The translations under genes and the position numbers were made by a program. Under the pieces are notes generated by a model. It had not been told where the DNA came from. It made no database searches and worked only from the letters and a program-made list of their open reading frames with translations. Source: Variovorax sp. JS1663 (GTDB lineage Bacteria > Pseudomonadota > Gammaproteobacteria > Burkholderiales > Burkholderiaceae_C). From it: 64,000 nt of DNA. Below, piece by piece: positions 50,936-59,290 of this stretch. The DNA lies in the NCBI RefSeq assembly GCF_002157355.1, contig NZ_LYMK01000032.1:20163-84162 (forward strand). The letters run 5' to 3'. Position 1 is the first letter of the stretch. Every line of letters starts with the position of its first letter.

Positions 50936-51277
50936 ATGAAATACGATGAGGCCCCCCTCCTGCCCCCAGAGCGGCTCGCGGATGCGGCCGCACTCGGTGC
51001 CAAGCTCGCACGCCTGCGCAAGGCGCGTCGGATGCGCCAGCAGGATGCGGCGGGGCGGGCTGGAATTTCTCGTTCCACCGCCGTGTTGATCGAGAAGGGC
51101 GATCCGGGCCGCACGCTCGCCCAGTTGTTGCGATATCTGCACGCCATCGCCCCTGGAAGGACCTTGCTGGACCTGATGCTGGACAAAGACCCGTCGCTCG
51201 ATGCGCTGTCGGAGCGCGAAGAGACGAAGCGTGTGCGTCCTCTGTCGGATGCCGAGCTCAGGAAGCTGGACTTCTGA
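50936..51277 (+). CDS. hipB: HipB-like antitoxin, XRE-family HTH
   Basis: The protein is 113 residues from ATG 50936 (M-K-Y-D-E-A-P); an in-frame ATG at 50843 would read through the promoter-like region. The HTH spans roughly residues 20-75: L-G-A-K-L-A-R-L-R-K-A-R-R-M-R-Q-Q-D, G-I-S-R-S-T-A-V-L-I-E-K-G. It binds and silences HipA and represses the pair. Its stop is one base from the hipA start. Confidence 0.85.
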   Translation: MKYDEAPLLPPERLADAAALGAKLARLRKARRMRQQDAAGRAGISRSTAVLIEKGDPGRTLAQLLRYLHAIAPGRTLLDLMLDKDPSLDALSEREETKRVRPLSDAELRKLDF

Positions 51278-51278
51278 C

Positions 51279-52634
51279 ATGGCTCAACGCGAGCTCTATG
51301 TTTTCAGCCACGTCGATGAGGACTTCGTGCCCGCCGGCCGTCTTCGGCTGACGGAGCAGCAAGGCGTCGTCGCGGCATCGAGCTTCAGCTACGGGCTGCG
51401 CTACCTCGACAGGCCGAGGCGGTTCGAACTCGACCCCGTCAGCCTGTCCCTTGCAGACCCGGCGCAGGTTCGAGGTGTGGAACTGTTCCCCGCCAACGGT
51501 CTCGCGCAGTTCGGCGGGATACGGGATGCGGCGCCCGATGCCTGGGGGCGGCGCGTCATCGAAGCGCAGCGGCGCGTGCCCGCCAACAGCCTTTCGGAAG
51601 CAGAGTATCTGCTCGGTGCCGGCAGCGATCGGGTCGGCGCGCTGGACGTGCGTGATCGCCTCGACAGCCCGGCTCGCTTCGGCGCGGGGGACGTGCGGTC
51701 CCTCGGCTACCTGCTCGAGGCATCCGAGCGCATCGAGCGTGGTGAGCCCATTCCCGCCCGCCTCGCCGATGTCTTCGGTGCAGGGCCGAGCGCGGGCGGG
51801 GCGCGCCCCAAGGCATCGGTGCGAGATGCCGAAGGGGTGTTGTGGCTCGCCAAGTTTCCGAGTCAGTCCGATACCTTCGACGTGGCGGCGGCCGAGTGCT
51901 GGACGCTGCAACTGGCCAGCCTGTGTGGCATGTGCGTGCCCGCACTGAAGCTGCTGGACCTTGGAGGCCGGCCTGTGTTGCTGATCCGAAGATTCGATCG
52001 GTATTGGCAGGATCGGGAGCCCAATGCGGACCTCGAGCCCGAGCCATGGGACAACTTGCCCGGCAATGGCCGCAGCGAGCGGCGCCTGCCTTTCGTCAGC
52101 GGACTCACGCTGGTGGGATGCGACGAGTTCGAATCACGCGAGAAAAGCTATGCCGACCTGGCGTTGGCCATTCGGGACTTCATCGAGTCTCGGCGCATCA
52201 GGCCTGACCGCGAAGAACTCTTCGCGCGGATGATCTTCAACATCTTCGTCAGCAACGACGATGACCATTTGCGCAATCATGGGTTCATCCGAGATCCTCG
52301 CCTGGCGGGCTGGCGGCTGAGTCCGTTGTACGACGTTGTGCCGCGACCTGGTGTCGCGCACGACCGCTTCCTGCATCTCGGCGTCGGCCGGCAGGGAAAG
52401 CTGGCGACTCTGGACAACGCGATGTCGGCGTCCTCGGCCTTCATGCCGCAGCGTGCCGACGCAGTGCGCATCCTGCATCGCGTCTGGGGCGAGATACGCC
52501 AGTGGAAGACGCACTTCGAGGGATGGCGCGCACCGGGCCGTCTCGTCGACAAGCTGGCGCCTGCGTTCAGGAGTCTCGACGACATCTGCAGCCCTGCGCT
52601 TCAGGCGGAGATCCGCCGCAGCGGCGAGGGCTGA
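51279..52634 (+). CDS. hipA: HipA-like Ser/Thr kinase toxin
   Basis: The protein is 451 residues. The N-terminal couple_hipA domain includes P-A-N-G-L-A-Q-F-G-G-I-R-D-A-A-P-D-A-W-G. The kinase core shows the substrate/P-loop G-A-R-P-K-A, the ATP-binding Lys in V-L-W-L-A-K-F-P, the catalytic loop S-N-D-D-D-H-L-R-N-H-G-F and the metal Asp in L-S-P-L-Y-D-V-V-P. HipA toxins phosphorylate an aminoacyl-tRNA synthetase and arrest growth. All key residues are present, so it looks active. It converges with the FAD oxidoreductase, 4 bases away. Confidence 0.93.
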   Translation: MAQRELYVFSHVDEDFVPAGRLRLTEQQGVVAASSFSYGLRYLDRPRRFELDPVSLSLADPAQVRGVELFPANGLAQFGGIRDAAPDAWGRRVIEAQRRVPANSLSEAEYLLGAGSDRVGALDVRDRLDSPARFGAGDVRSLGYLLEASERIERGEPIPARLADVFGAGPSAGGARPKASVRDAEGVLWLAKFPSQSDTFDVAAAECWTLQLASLCGMCVPALKLLDLGGRPVLLIRRFDRYWQDREPNADLEPEPWDNLPGNGRSERRLPFVSGLTLVGCDEFESREKSYADLALAIRDFIESRRIRPDREELFARMIFNIFVSNDDDHLRNHGFIRDPRLAGWRLSPLYDVVPRPGVAHDRFLHLGVGRQGKLATLDNAMSASSAFMPQRADAVRILHRVWGEIRQWKTHFEGWRAPGRLVDKLAPAFRSLDDICSPALQAEIRRSGEG

Positions 52635-52638
52635 ACAA

Positions 52639-54090
52639 CTACTTCTCGTCCTTCAACCAATACCACTTGTAGAGCACCCGCTGCCCCATGCGCCGGAAGG
52701 GCGCGAAGATCGGCGACTCCACCAGCCCCAGCACGTTCGGGAAGGGCAGGGGCGAGTGGTAGATCGGCAGCTCGAAGACCTCGCGCCCCCCGTCCTTGCC
52801 TGCCACGCGCTCGGCCAGGCGCTTGCCGGCCCAGGTCGAGAAGGAGACGCCGTTGCCGCCGTAGCCCACCGCATACCAGACCTTCCTGTCGGGCTCGGGC
52901 TGGGTGATGCGCGGCATCATGTCGTGGCTCACGTCGACCCAGCCCCACCAGGAGTAGTCGATCTGGATGCCGGCCAGCGGCGGGAACTTGCGCGCGATCG
53001 CGTCGGTGAGCAGCTTCAGGTGCACCGCGCCCTCGGCATCGGCGCCGCTGACCGAGCTGCGGCTGCCCAGCTGCAGCCGGTTGCCCTTGAGCAGGCGGTA
53101 GTAGAAGCGCAGCGTGCGCGTGTCGGTCAGGAAGGTGAGCGACTTGAAGTTGGTGGCGTTGAGCTCGGCCTCGGTCAGCGGGCGCGTGACGACCGAGTTC
53201 GACAGGATCGGCATGATCCTGTTCTTCAGCATCGGGTTGAGCGCCTGGCCGGTGTAGCCGCCGGTGCACACCGCCACGCGGCGCGCACGCACGGTGCCGC
53301 CGGGCGTGCGCAGATGGTGCACGCCGTCGATGGTCTGCCAGCCCTGCACGGGGCTCGAGGTGTGGATCTTCGCGCCCAGCGCACGCGCCTTGCGCATCAG
53401 GCCGAAGCTGAACTTCAGCGGGTGGATGCCCACGCCTTCCGACTCGAAGAGCGCGCCCACGGTCTCGCGCTCGTCGCAGTAGTCGCGCCGCACTTCCTCG
53501 GCGCCGAGCATGCGCGTGTCGTAGCCGAACTGCTCGCGCATCAGACGCGCCTCGGCCTCCAGCACCGGCAGCTTCTCGGGGCGGTGGGCCAGGTAGAGGT
53601 GGCCGCCGTCGTAGGCGTCGCAGTCGATCTCGCGGGTGAGCTGGCGGAAGTTCTCGAAGCCGGTGCGGATCTCCTTGTCGAGGCGCAGGGCGGTGTCCAG
53701 GCCCCAGCGCTCGATCCACTGCGAGCGTTTGAGGCGTCCGCTCGCGTTCTGGCCCTGGCCGCCGCTGCGGCTGGAGCAGCCCCAGGCGGCCTGGTTGGCC
53801 TCCAGCACGGTGGCCTGGATGCCGTGTTCCTGCGCGAGGTAGAGCGCGGTGGACAGGCCGGTGGCGCCGGAGCCGATGATGGCCACGTCCACGTCGATGT
53901 CGCGCAGGACCGGGCCGTCGTCCTCCGGCGGCGTGCCCGCGCTGGCGACCCACCAGGTGGGCGCATAGGCCCGGCCGGCGCCGGGGTCGGGTGCCAGCAG
54001 CGGGTCGTAGCGCGGGTCGTAGGGCTTGCGCGCCGGCGTGGACTGGCCGGCGGCGGTGAACTGCGCGGTGCCTGCGGTGCTCGTGGTCAT
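52639..54090 (-). CDS. FAD-dependent oxidoreductase (DAO family)
   Basis: The protein is 483 residues. A proline-rich N-terminus of about 65 residues precedes the FAD motif V-A-I-I-G-S-G-A-T-G-L-S-T-A-L-Y-L and L-E-A-N. The G-C-S-S-R-S-G-G-Q-G-Q-N segment is like PuuB/YurR relatives. The C-terminal FAD-closing stretch is Y-A-V-G-Y-G-G-N-G-V. It probably oxidises an amine or amino-acid derivative; the substrate is unknown. A SnoaL-like gene lies 21 bases upstream on the same strand and may be co-transcribed. Confidence 0.9.
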   Translation of the reverse strand: MTTSTAGTAQFTAAGQSTPARKPYDPRYDPLLAPDPGAGRAYAPTWWVASAGTPPEDDGPVLRDIDVDVAIIGSGATGLSTALYLAQEHGIQATVLEANQAAWGCSSRSGGQGQNASGRLKRSQWIERWGLDTALRLDKEIRTGFENFRQLTREIDCDAYDGGHLYLAHRPEKLPVLEAEARLMREQFGYDTRMLGAEEVRRDYCDERETVGALFESEGVGIHPLKFSFGLMRKARALGAKIHTSSPVQGWQTIDGVHHLRTPGGTVRARRVAVCTGGYTGQALNPMLKNRIMPILSNSVVTRPLTEAELNATNFKSLTFLTDTRTLRFYYRLLKGNRLQLGSRSSVSGADAEGAVHLKLLTDAIARKFPPLAGIQIDYSWWGWVDVSHDMMPRITQPEPDRKVWYAVGYGGNGVSFSTWAGKRLAERVAGKDGGREVFELPIYHSPLPFPNVLGLVESPIFAPFRRMGQRVLYKWYWLKDEK

Positions 54091-54111
54091 GGCGGTTCCC
54101 GGGGCCGGCGG

Positions 54112-54522
54112 CTACTTGGCCGCGGGCAGGTTGGGGCGGGCCTTGCGGAACACGTTCTTGAGGGCGATCTTGCCGTCCTTGAAGCTGAAGACGTCGATGC
54201 CGTCGCTCTCGATGCGGGTGCCGTCGGCGGCGGTGCCGGTGAAGGTCCACTGCGAGGTGCCGAAGTCGCCCGAGACGAAATGGCGGCCGTTGGTCCACTG
54301 CGCGTCGGGCACGGCTTCCCAGGCCGCGGCGAATGCCTTGCGCACCGCGGCGGTGCCGCTGTGGCGGGTGCCGCAGGCCTCGTTGCCGGCGGCGGTCTGG
54401 AACACGCAGTCCTCGTGCATGAAGCGCATGAGGGCGTCGATGTCGTGGCGGTTCCAGGCGTCGCTGAAGGCCTCCAGGGTGGCGATGGTCACGGGGGCGG
54501 GCGATGCTGCTGCTGCGGTCAC
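54112..54522 (-). CDS. SnoaL/NTF2-like protein
   Basis: The protein is 136 residues from the GTG at 54520-54522, chosen because AGGAG lies 7 bases upstream. The cystatin-like NTF2 fold shows in A-F-S-D-A-W-N-R-H-D-I-D-A-L-M-R-F-M-H-E-D-C-V-F, V-R-K-A-F and D-G-I-D-V-F-S-F-K-D-G-K-I. Members are steroid isomerase-like enzymes, cyclases or ligand-binding proteins. It probably works with the FAD oxidoreductase encoded next. Confidence 0.85.
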   Translation of the reverse strand: MTAAAASPAPVTIATLEAFSDAWNRHDIDALMRFMHEDCVFQTAAGNEACGTRHSGTAAVRKAFAAAWEAVPDAQWTNGRHFVSGDFGTSQWTFTGTAADGTRIESDGIDVFSFKDGKIALKNVFRKARPNLPAAK

Positions 54523-54701
54523 GCGAAAACTCCTGTCCTTGTTCGATGGGCCACAGCGTAGAGAGCCGGCGCAGGCCGCGATAGGGCCAGATGCGGGGAT
54601 TCGACCGAGCCAGTGGCGGCAGGTCCACGGTACATTAGCCCTGCCGCCCTGGGGAAAAGGATCAAGCGACAACCAGCGCCGGCGTCGCGAGGGAACCATC
54701 C

Positions 54702-56276
54702 GTGCCACAAAACCTGACGCAGACCGACGAGGCCTCCGGACACCCGCTCGCAATCAACGGTCGCCAGCTCGTGGCGTCCCACGAGCAGATCGTCTCGATT
54801 CTGAGCAGCAGGCTGGGGCAGGCGCACGCCGATCTTCTTGCCGTGCCCAAGCCGGGCGATGGGGGCACCGTCGTCTGGTCGACCCGTCTCCCCGGCGATG
54901 CCGTGCTCGCCTCGGCGCTCCCGGCCGACGAGCGCGACAAGCTCGAGCGCTGGTCGCGGCGCCTGCTGAACGACATCCGCAGCCTCGGCGAGCAGCTGCG
55001 CTCGGAAGGGCAGGCGTCGGCCCTTGTCGGCCAGATGCTCGAAAGCGCGATTCGCGTGCCCGAGGGCGACTGGCTCTACAGCGTCGGCGGCAAGCCGGTG
55101 CTTGCGATGTGGGGGCACAGCAGCGCCCCCGAGGCCAGCGCCACGGTGCCGGTGGCTGCCGCAGTTGCGGAACCGCCGCCGGCCGTGGCCAGTACCGTAG
55201 GTTCGCCCGCTGCCGCCGTGGGCGCCGGCCGGGATTACCGGCGCTGGCTGTTGGGCGGCTTGCTGCTGCTGCTCCTGGTGGCGGTGGTGCTGTTCGGCCT
55301 GAAGCGATGCGGCGAGATGACCGAACGCAGCCGCGACTACGCCAGCAAGATGGGCGAGGCCGAAGCGGCCAACAAGGCGCTGGAGGAAGAAATCGCCAAG
55401 ACGCGCGCGCAGACGCCGCAGTTCATGTGCGTGCGGCCGCCCGAGGAGCCACCCCCGGCTGCGCCCGAGTCTCCCAAGGCGCAGGTCGAGGAGCCGCCGG
55501 CGGCCAAGCCTGAAACGCCAGCCAAGCCCGAAGCGCCGCCCAAGCGGGCCGAGTTGATCCGCCAGGCCAGGAACATGTGCCCCGGCCAACGGCCCAAGGA
55601 GCTGGCGCCCGAGATGGTGCTGGTCTTCGACGCCTCGGGCTCGATGTCCTTCAGCGTGGATGCCACCGACGAGGAGATCCAGCGCATGGCCTCGCTGGAG
55701 GCGGTGCACGGCATGATGCAGCAGTTCCTGGGCGGCCGCGCCGGCCCCGGCGTGGACATGTCGCGGCTCAAGCGCGAGCCCACGCGCATGACCTCCGCCC
55801 GGCAGGCGGCCATCGCGGCCGTGCGGCGTGCGCCGTCCGACGCCAACATCGGGCTGGTGCTTGTTGATCAATGCCCGGCTGCGCGCAGCGCCGGCTTCTA
55901 CCCGCCCGCCCGGCGCGGGGAGTTGCTGAGCGGGCTCGAATCGATCCAGCCGCGGCAGGGCACGCCGCTGGCCGACGGCGTGGCCAAGGGCGGCAAGTTG
56001 GTCGACGGCGTGTCGCGCGAGGCGCTGATGGTGGTGATCTCCGATGGCCGCGAGAGCTGCAACCAGGACCCCTGCGCCGTCGCCCGCTCGCTGGCGCGCG
56101 CGAAGCCCTATCTCAAGATCAACGTCGTGGACATCACGGGCACTGGCGCCGGCAATTGCCTGGCCCAGGCGACCGGTGGGAAAGTGTTCACGGCGCGCAA
56201 TGCCAGCGAGGTGGCCGCCATGACGCGGCGCGCGGCCGAGGACGCGATGGGGCCGGCGAACTGTCCCAAGCCCTGA
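54702..56276 (+). CDS. Membrane-anchored von Willebrand factor A (VWA) domain protein
   Basis: The protein is 524 residues from the GTG at 54702 (GAGGG upstream). There is a soluble N-terminal domain (1-145), a Pro/Ala linker, one membrane helix (about 182-200) and a short coiled coil with a Pro-rich stretch. The C-terminal VWA domain has MIDAS D-A-S-G-S (310-314), the later T-P-L-A-D-G-V and V-V-I-S-D-G-R-E-S. Cys residues in the VWA domain suggest a periplasmic location. VWA domains bind partners through a metal ion; together with the second VWA protein on the other strand it suggests envelope sensing. It converges with the lipoprotein at 56304. Confidence 0.85.
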   Translation: MPQNLTQTDEASGHPLAINGRQLVASHEQIVSILSSRLGQAHADLLAVPKPGDGGTVVWSTRLPGDAVLASALPADERDKLERWSRRLLNDIRSLGEQLRSEGQASALVGQMLESAIRVPEGDWLYSVGGKPVLAMWGHSSAPEASATVPVAAAVAEPPPAVASTVGSPAAAVGAGRDYRRWLLGGLLLLLLVAVVLFGLKRCGEMTERSRDYASKMGEAEAANKALEEEIAKTRAQTPQFMCVRPPEEPPPAAPESPKAQVEEPPAAKPETPAKPEAPPKRAELIRQARNMCPGQRPKELAPEMVLVFDASGSMSFSVDATDEEIQRMASLEAVHGMMQQFLGGRAGPGVDMSRLKREPTRMTSARQAAIAAVRRAPSDANIGLVLVDQCPAARSAGFYPPARRGELLSGLESIQPRQGTPLADGVAKGGKLVDGVSREALMVVISDGRESCNQDPCAVARSLARAKPYLKINVVDITGTGAGNCLAQATGGKVFTARNASEVAAMTRRAAEDAMGPANCPKP

Positions 56277-56303
56277 AGGCCGGCAGCCGTACCGTGATCG
56301 CGC

Positions 56304-56831
56304 TCAGCCCGCCCGCAGGGCGCTCAGCGCCTCCTGCAGTTGCTTCTTGCGCCCTTCCAACTGCTGCAGGCGTTCCCGCTTGGCCGCCTCGGCCTTCGGG
56401 TCGGACGCGCCCGACATCCGCGCGCCCTCGTTCTCGAGCTGGACGTTCTGTGCCTCCGAGCGGATCGCGTCGATCTCGCGCTTGAGCTGCGCGTGCCGCG
56501 ACTGGCTGATGCGCCTGGCACGCAGGGCCTCGTCGAGCTGTGCGTTCTGGCTGCGCAGTTCGCCTTCGAGCGTGCGAATGCGCTGGGCGTTGGAGTCGAT
56601 CTCCGCCTTGCGTCGGGCGGCATCGCTCTGGAGCCGTGTGTTGGTCGCCTGTGCCGAAGCCAGCTGGGCACTGGCCGTGTTCTGCTCCTGCTCCATCTGG
56701 CCGCCGGTGGCGGTGTAGCGCTTGGACTCCAGGTAGGGGTTGTTGGCGCAGCCCGTCCCTAGTGCGGCCAGCACGGCCAGTGTGCAGGCGGCGGCGAGTG
56801 GAAGCAGCCTGCTGGATCGAAGAGCGTTCAT
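56304..56831 (-). CDS. Coiled-coil lipoprotein
   Basis: The protein is 175 residues from ATG 56829-56831 (AGGAG upstream). The signal peptide ends L-G-T-G-C-A-N-N-P, probably a lipoprotein cleavage site although the -3 residue is atypical. The rest is highly charged, Gln/Arg/Glu-rich and alpha-helical with heptad character (I-D-S-N-A-Q-R-I-R-T-L-E-G-E-L-R). It is likely periplasmic, attached to a membrane. It is the last gene of the minus-strand tag-like operon. Confidence 0.8.
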   Translation of the reverse strand: MNALRSSRLLPLAAACTLAVLAALGTGCANNPYLESKRYTATGGQMEQEQNTASAQLASAQATNTRLQSDAARRKAEIDSNAQRIRTLEGELRSQNAQLDEALRARRISQSRHAQLKREIDAIRSEAQNVQLENEGARMSGASDPKAEAAKRERLQQLEGRKKQLQEALSALRAG

Positions 56832-56844
56832 GTGCGTGCTCCTG

Positions 56845-57600
56845 TCATGCCCTGGAGACTTCGAGCGCCTGCCGGTAGGCGGTGATGTTCTGTTCCAGGC
56901 CCCGGATCTGTTCATCCATCTTGCGGATCTCGCTGTCGAGGCTGGCCGTATTTTCCCGCGGTTGCTGCCGCAGCCGCGTCGATGTCTCGGCATATTGCGC
57001 CCGCGTCTCTTTCGCCTTCGCGAGCGCGCTGCTCATGGAGGCGATGTTGCGCTCCTCGCGCTCGCGCGCGCGGCGCGCCTCGTCGGCGCTCAACTTCTTG
57101 GTGGCGACGTCCTGCTTCAGCGTCGCCAGGCGCGCCCTGCCTTCCGCCAGCACGCGGTTCGAGCTGTCGAGGTAGCCCTGCAGGTTGCGGTTGTCCTGCT
57201 GGATGTCCGCCGTCGCGGCCTGGGTCATGCGGATGCCCTGGCGGCCGGACTGCTCCTTCTTGGCGGTGAAGTAGGCGTCGACGCCGACTACCGCGCCGCC
57301 GATGACGGCGCCGCCGACGGCCGCCTTGCCCACGTTCTTGCCCTTCTGGCCCGTGGCCCAGGCGGCAAAAGCGCCGACGCCGGCGCCGACGATGGCGCCC
57401 GTCGCCACGCCCGCGAAGACGGTGTTGTTGAACCTGTCCTCATCCTCCTGAAGTTGCTTCTCCGCGCTCGTCGCCGGCGTCGACGACCCTCCCAGGGACG
57501 CCGGAAGCAGAGGCACGGTGCCTTGGCACCCCGCCAGCGCCATCATGACGGCCATCGTCACGGCCCGCGCGCCTTGGCGCTTCATTGCGATCGTGTTCAT
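56845..57600 (-). CDS. Lipoprotein with glycine-zipper region (TagQ position)
   Basis: The protein is 251 residues. The lipobox is L-A-G-C (Cys25). A glycine-zipper stretch (T-G-A-I-V-G-A-G-V-G-A-F, V-G-G-A-V-I-G-G-A-V-V-G) covers about residues 65-105 and a coiled coil fills the C-terminal half. In P. aeruginosa the lipoprotein TagQ sits next to TagR and holds it at the outer membrane. This gene has the matching place directly after the TagR-like gene, but the sequence does not prove orthology. Its start overlaps the TagR-like stop (ATGA). Confidence 0.82.
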   Translation of the reverse strand: MNTIAMKRQGARAVTMAVMMALAGCQGTVPLLPASLGGSSTPATSAEKQLQEDEDRFNNTVFAGVATGAIVGAGVGAFAAWATGQKGKNVGKAAVGGAVIGGAVVGVDAYFTAKKEQSGRQGIRMTQAATADIQQDNRNLQGYLDSSNRVLAEGRARLATLKQDVATKKLSADEARRAREREERNIASMSSALAKAKETRAQYAETSTRLRQQPRENTASLDSEIRKMDEQIRGLEQNITAYRQALEVSRA

Positions 57601-59222
57601 TGCTTGATTACCTTTGCTTCCAGGGATGTCAATTCGGTGAGCAGTTCCGGCTTGGTCGGCGGCTTGCCGTTGCGCGCGCCCAGGCCGTGCCGGACCACCA
57701 GGTCGATCAGCGGCGCGTAGCCGGGTACCGATCGCGCCTCGAACTCGCGTTTCAGGATCTCGCCCTGCGCCGACATGGTGGCCGCCGGGTAGTCGAGCCC
57801 GATCTGCTTGACCGTTTCCATCATGTAGTTCAACGTGGCGTCCAGATTTTCCTTGCTCGCATCGACGGCTGCACGGGCCTTTTTGTCATCCGGTGCGAGC
57901 TTGGCGTACATCTCCTGCGCCCGGATCTTCAGCCCGTCCTCCAGGATCTTCCGGCCGAGGTACGCCGCCACGCGGAGCTCGCTCTTGGCCGACCGGTCGC
58001 GCTGCTCGTTGCGTGCCTGGATGTTGGCCTTGATGACGGTGCCCACCCCTTCGATCCGCGCCTTCAACGCCGGATCGGTTGTGGCCTTGGCCAGGGCCTC
58101 GACCTCTTTCACCGGATCCGTCAGGGCCTGTGACGTGCCACCCCCGGTGGAGGTCAGGTTGGTCCACAAGGTGCGCACGGACTGGAGCCGGCCCGTGCTC
58201 GGCAGCGCGCCGGGCACCACTACCAGGCGCAGGCCGGTCGCCTTGTCGCGCCGCTCGCCGTTCTTGTCGATGGGGATGTACTCGCTGCGCGCGGCCGAGC
58301 GCAGGTCGGCCAATGCGGTGCGGTAGTCGCCGCCCTTGACCACGTAGCCGCCGGCCTGGCCGTGCATGCGCGAATGCTTGTTGAGCCGGAAGGCGTCGAG
58401 CACGAACTCGCCGGCGTTGCCGAGCATGTCGTGCAGCCCGAGCGGGTTGGGCTTGAGCAGCCCGATGCCGTTGAGCTCGTTGTTCGACGAGTCGGTGCCA
58501 GCGTACCAGGCGTAGCGCTGCGCGCCGTCGGGCATCGGAAAGGCGGGCTGCTCGAACACGGCCTCGGCCACGCTGACGCCGCCGCGCGCCGCGAACTCCC
58601 ACTCGGCCTCGGTGGGTAGGCGCACGAAGCCGGGCATCCCGTCTTCCTGGGGCAGCTTCGCCGCCGCGTTCTTGGCCAGCCAGTCGGCGTAGCGGCTCGC
58701 GAAGTAGCTCGCCTCCGCCCACGTGATGCCCGTCTTGGGCAGCCTGCCCTCGGGGTTGGCCGCCGGGCAGTTGCCGGACAGCGCGTCGAACTGCAGACGG
58801 GTGACCTCGTACTTGCCGATCAGGTAGTAGCGCTGGTTCTTGCTCTTGGCGTCGACGAAGCCGCCGCCCACGTAGTCGCTGCGGGAGTTCTCGACGTACG
58901 AGAAGCGAGGCTCGGGGCTGCCGAGCTGCACGCGCCGGTCGTCGAGCGCATCTGCGCTCGGGATGTTGACGCGGCGGAAGGCCATCGTTCCCCCGCAAGG
59001 CATGGGCAGCAGCACGTCTTCTGCCGCCGCGGCCGGATTCACCAGCTCGGCCGGCCACGGCGTCTGCGCCATCGCCGAGCCCGCGAGCAGGCTTGCGGCC
59101 GCAGCCCGCCAGGCGGCCCGCAGGCCAGAGCCTGAGAGTTTTTTGGCCGTGCCCGAGCGGCGCGCCAGAAGCGCCCCAATCGAGGCGCAAAGCGCAGCCA
59201 TAGCCCCCGCTATGGTGAGCAT
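57597..59222 (-). CDS. tagR: FGE-sulfatase (SUMF1-fold) periplasmic protein, TagR-like
   Basis: The protein is 541 residues from ATG 59220-59222; the start is uncertain because it lies inside a large inverted repeat. A signal peptide ends near G-S-A-M-A-Q. The formylglycine-generating-enzyme-like domain covers about residues 70-325: Y-Y-L-I-G-K-Y-E-V-T-R-L-Q-F, R-L-P-T-E-A-E-W-E-F-A-A-R-G-G, L-G-L-H-D-M-L-G-N-A-G-E-F-V, V-K-G-G-D-Y. A helical C-terminal domain follows. TagR is a periplasmic SUMF1-fold protein that stimulates the PpkA kinase upstream of T6SS activation. The order kinase-side, ATPase, permease, this gene, lipoprotein matches the tag module. Confidence 0.82.
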   Translation of the reverse strand: MLTIAGAMAALCASIGALLARRSGTAKKLSGSGLRAAWRAAAASLLAGSAMAQTPWPAELVNPAAAAEDVLLPMPCGGTMAFRRVNIPSADALDDRRVQLGSPEPRFSYVENSRSDYVGGGFVDAKSKNQRYYLIGKYEVTRLQFDALSGNCPAANPEGRLPKTGITWAEASYFASRYADWLAKNAAAKLPQEDGMPGFVRLPTEAEWEFAARGGVSVAEAVFEQPAFPMPDGAQRYAWYAGTDSSNNELNGIGLLKPNPLGLHDMLGNAGEFVLDAFRLNKHSRMHGQAGGYVVKGGDYRTALADLRSAARSEYIPIDKNGERRDKATGLRLVVVPGALPSTGRLQSVRTLWTNLTSTGGGTSQALTDPVKEVEALAKATTDPALKARIEGVGTVIKANIQARNEQRDRSAKSELRVAAYLGRKILEDGLKIRAQEMYAKLAPDDKKARAAVDASKENLDATLNYMMETVKQIGLDYPAATMSAQGEILKREFEARSVPGYAPLIDLVVRHGLGARNGKPPTKPELLTELTSLEAKVIKQ

Positions 59223-59290
59223 TTGCAACGACGAGTGGGGTGCTTCTGGCGTGACGAGCGGGCATGGGCGAAAGACTCTCAGGCTCTCAG
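59122..59290. repeat. 169-bp imperfect inverted repeat at the tagS/tagR-like junction
   Basis: The arms 59122-59181 and 59231-59290 match in inverted orientation at about 47 of 60 positions. Shared words include CCTGAGAGT and GCCAGAAGC. In the centre lies a perfect hairpin CCATAGC-cccc-GCTATGG (59198-59215). The element covers the end of the permease gene and the beginning of the FGE-fold gene. It could form a large cruciform or mRNA hairpin. Confidence 0.75.

Noticed and set aside
54702..56276. The plus-strand VWA protein as the PpkA component
   Set aside because: It lacks a kinase domain, has a single central membrane helix, lies on the other strand, and the 61308 protein fits the PpkA periplasmic part better.
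59122..59290. ACTCTCAGGC in both arms of the inverted repeat recalls the conserved 3' part of glycine riboswitches
   Set aside because: The matching 5' GGAGAG strand and the GCCGAAGG-type core are missing, and the genes have no link to glycine metabolism. It is kept only as an inverted repeat.
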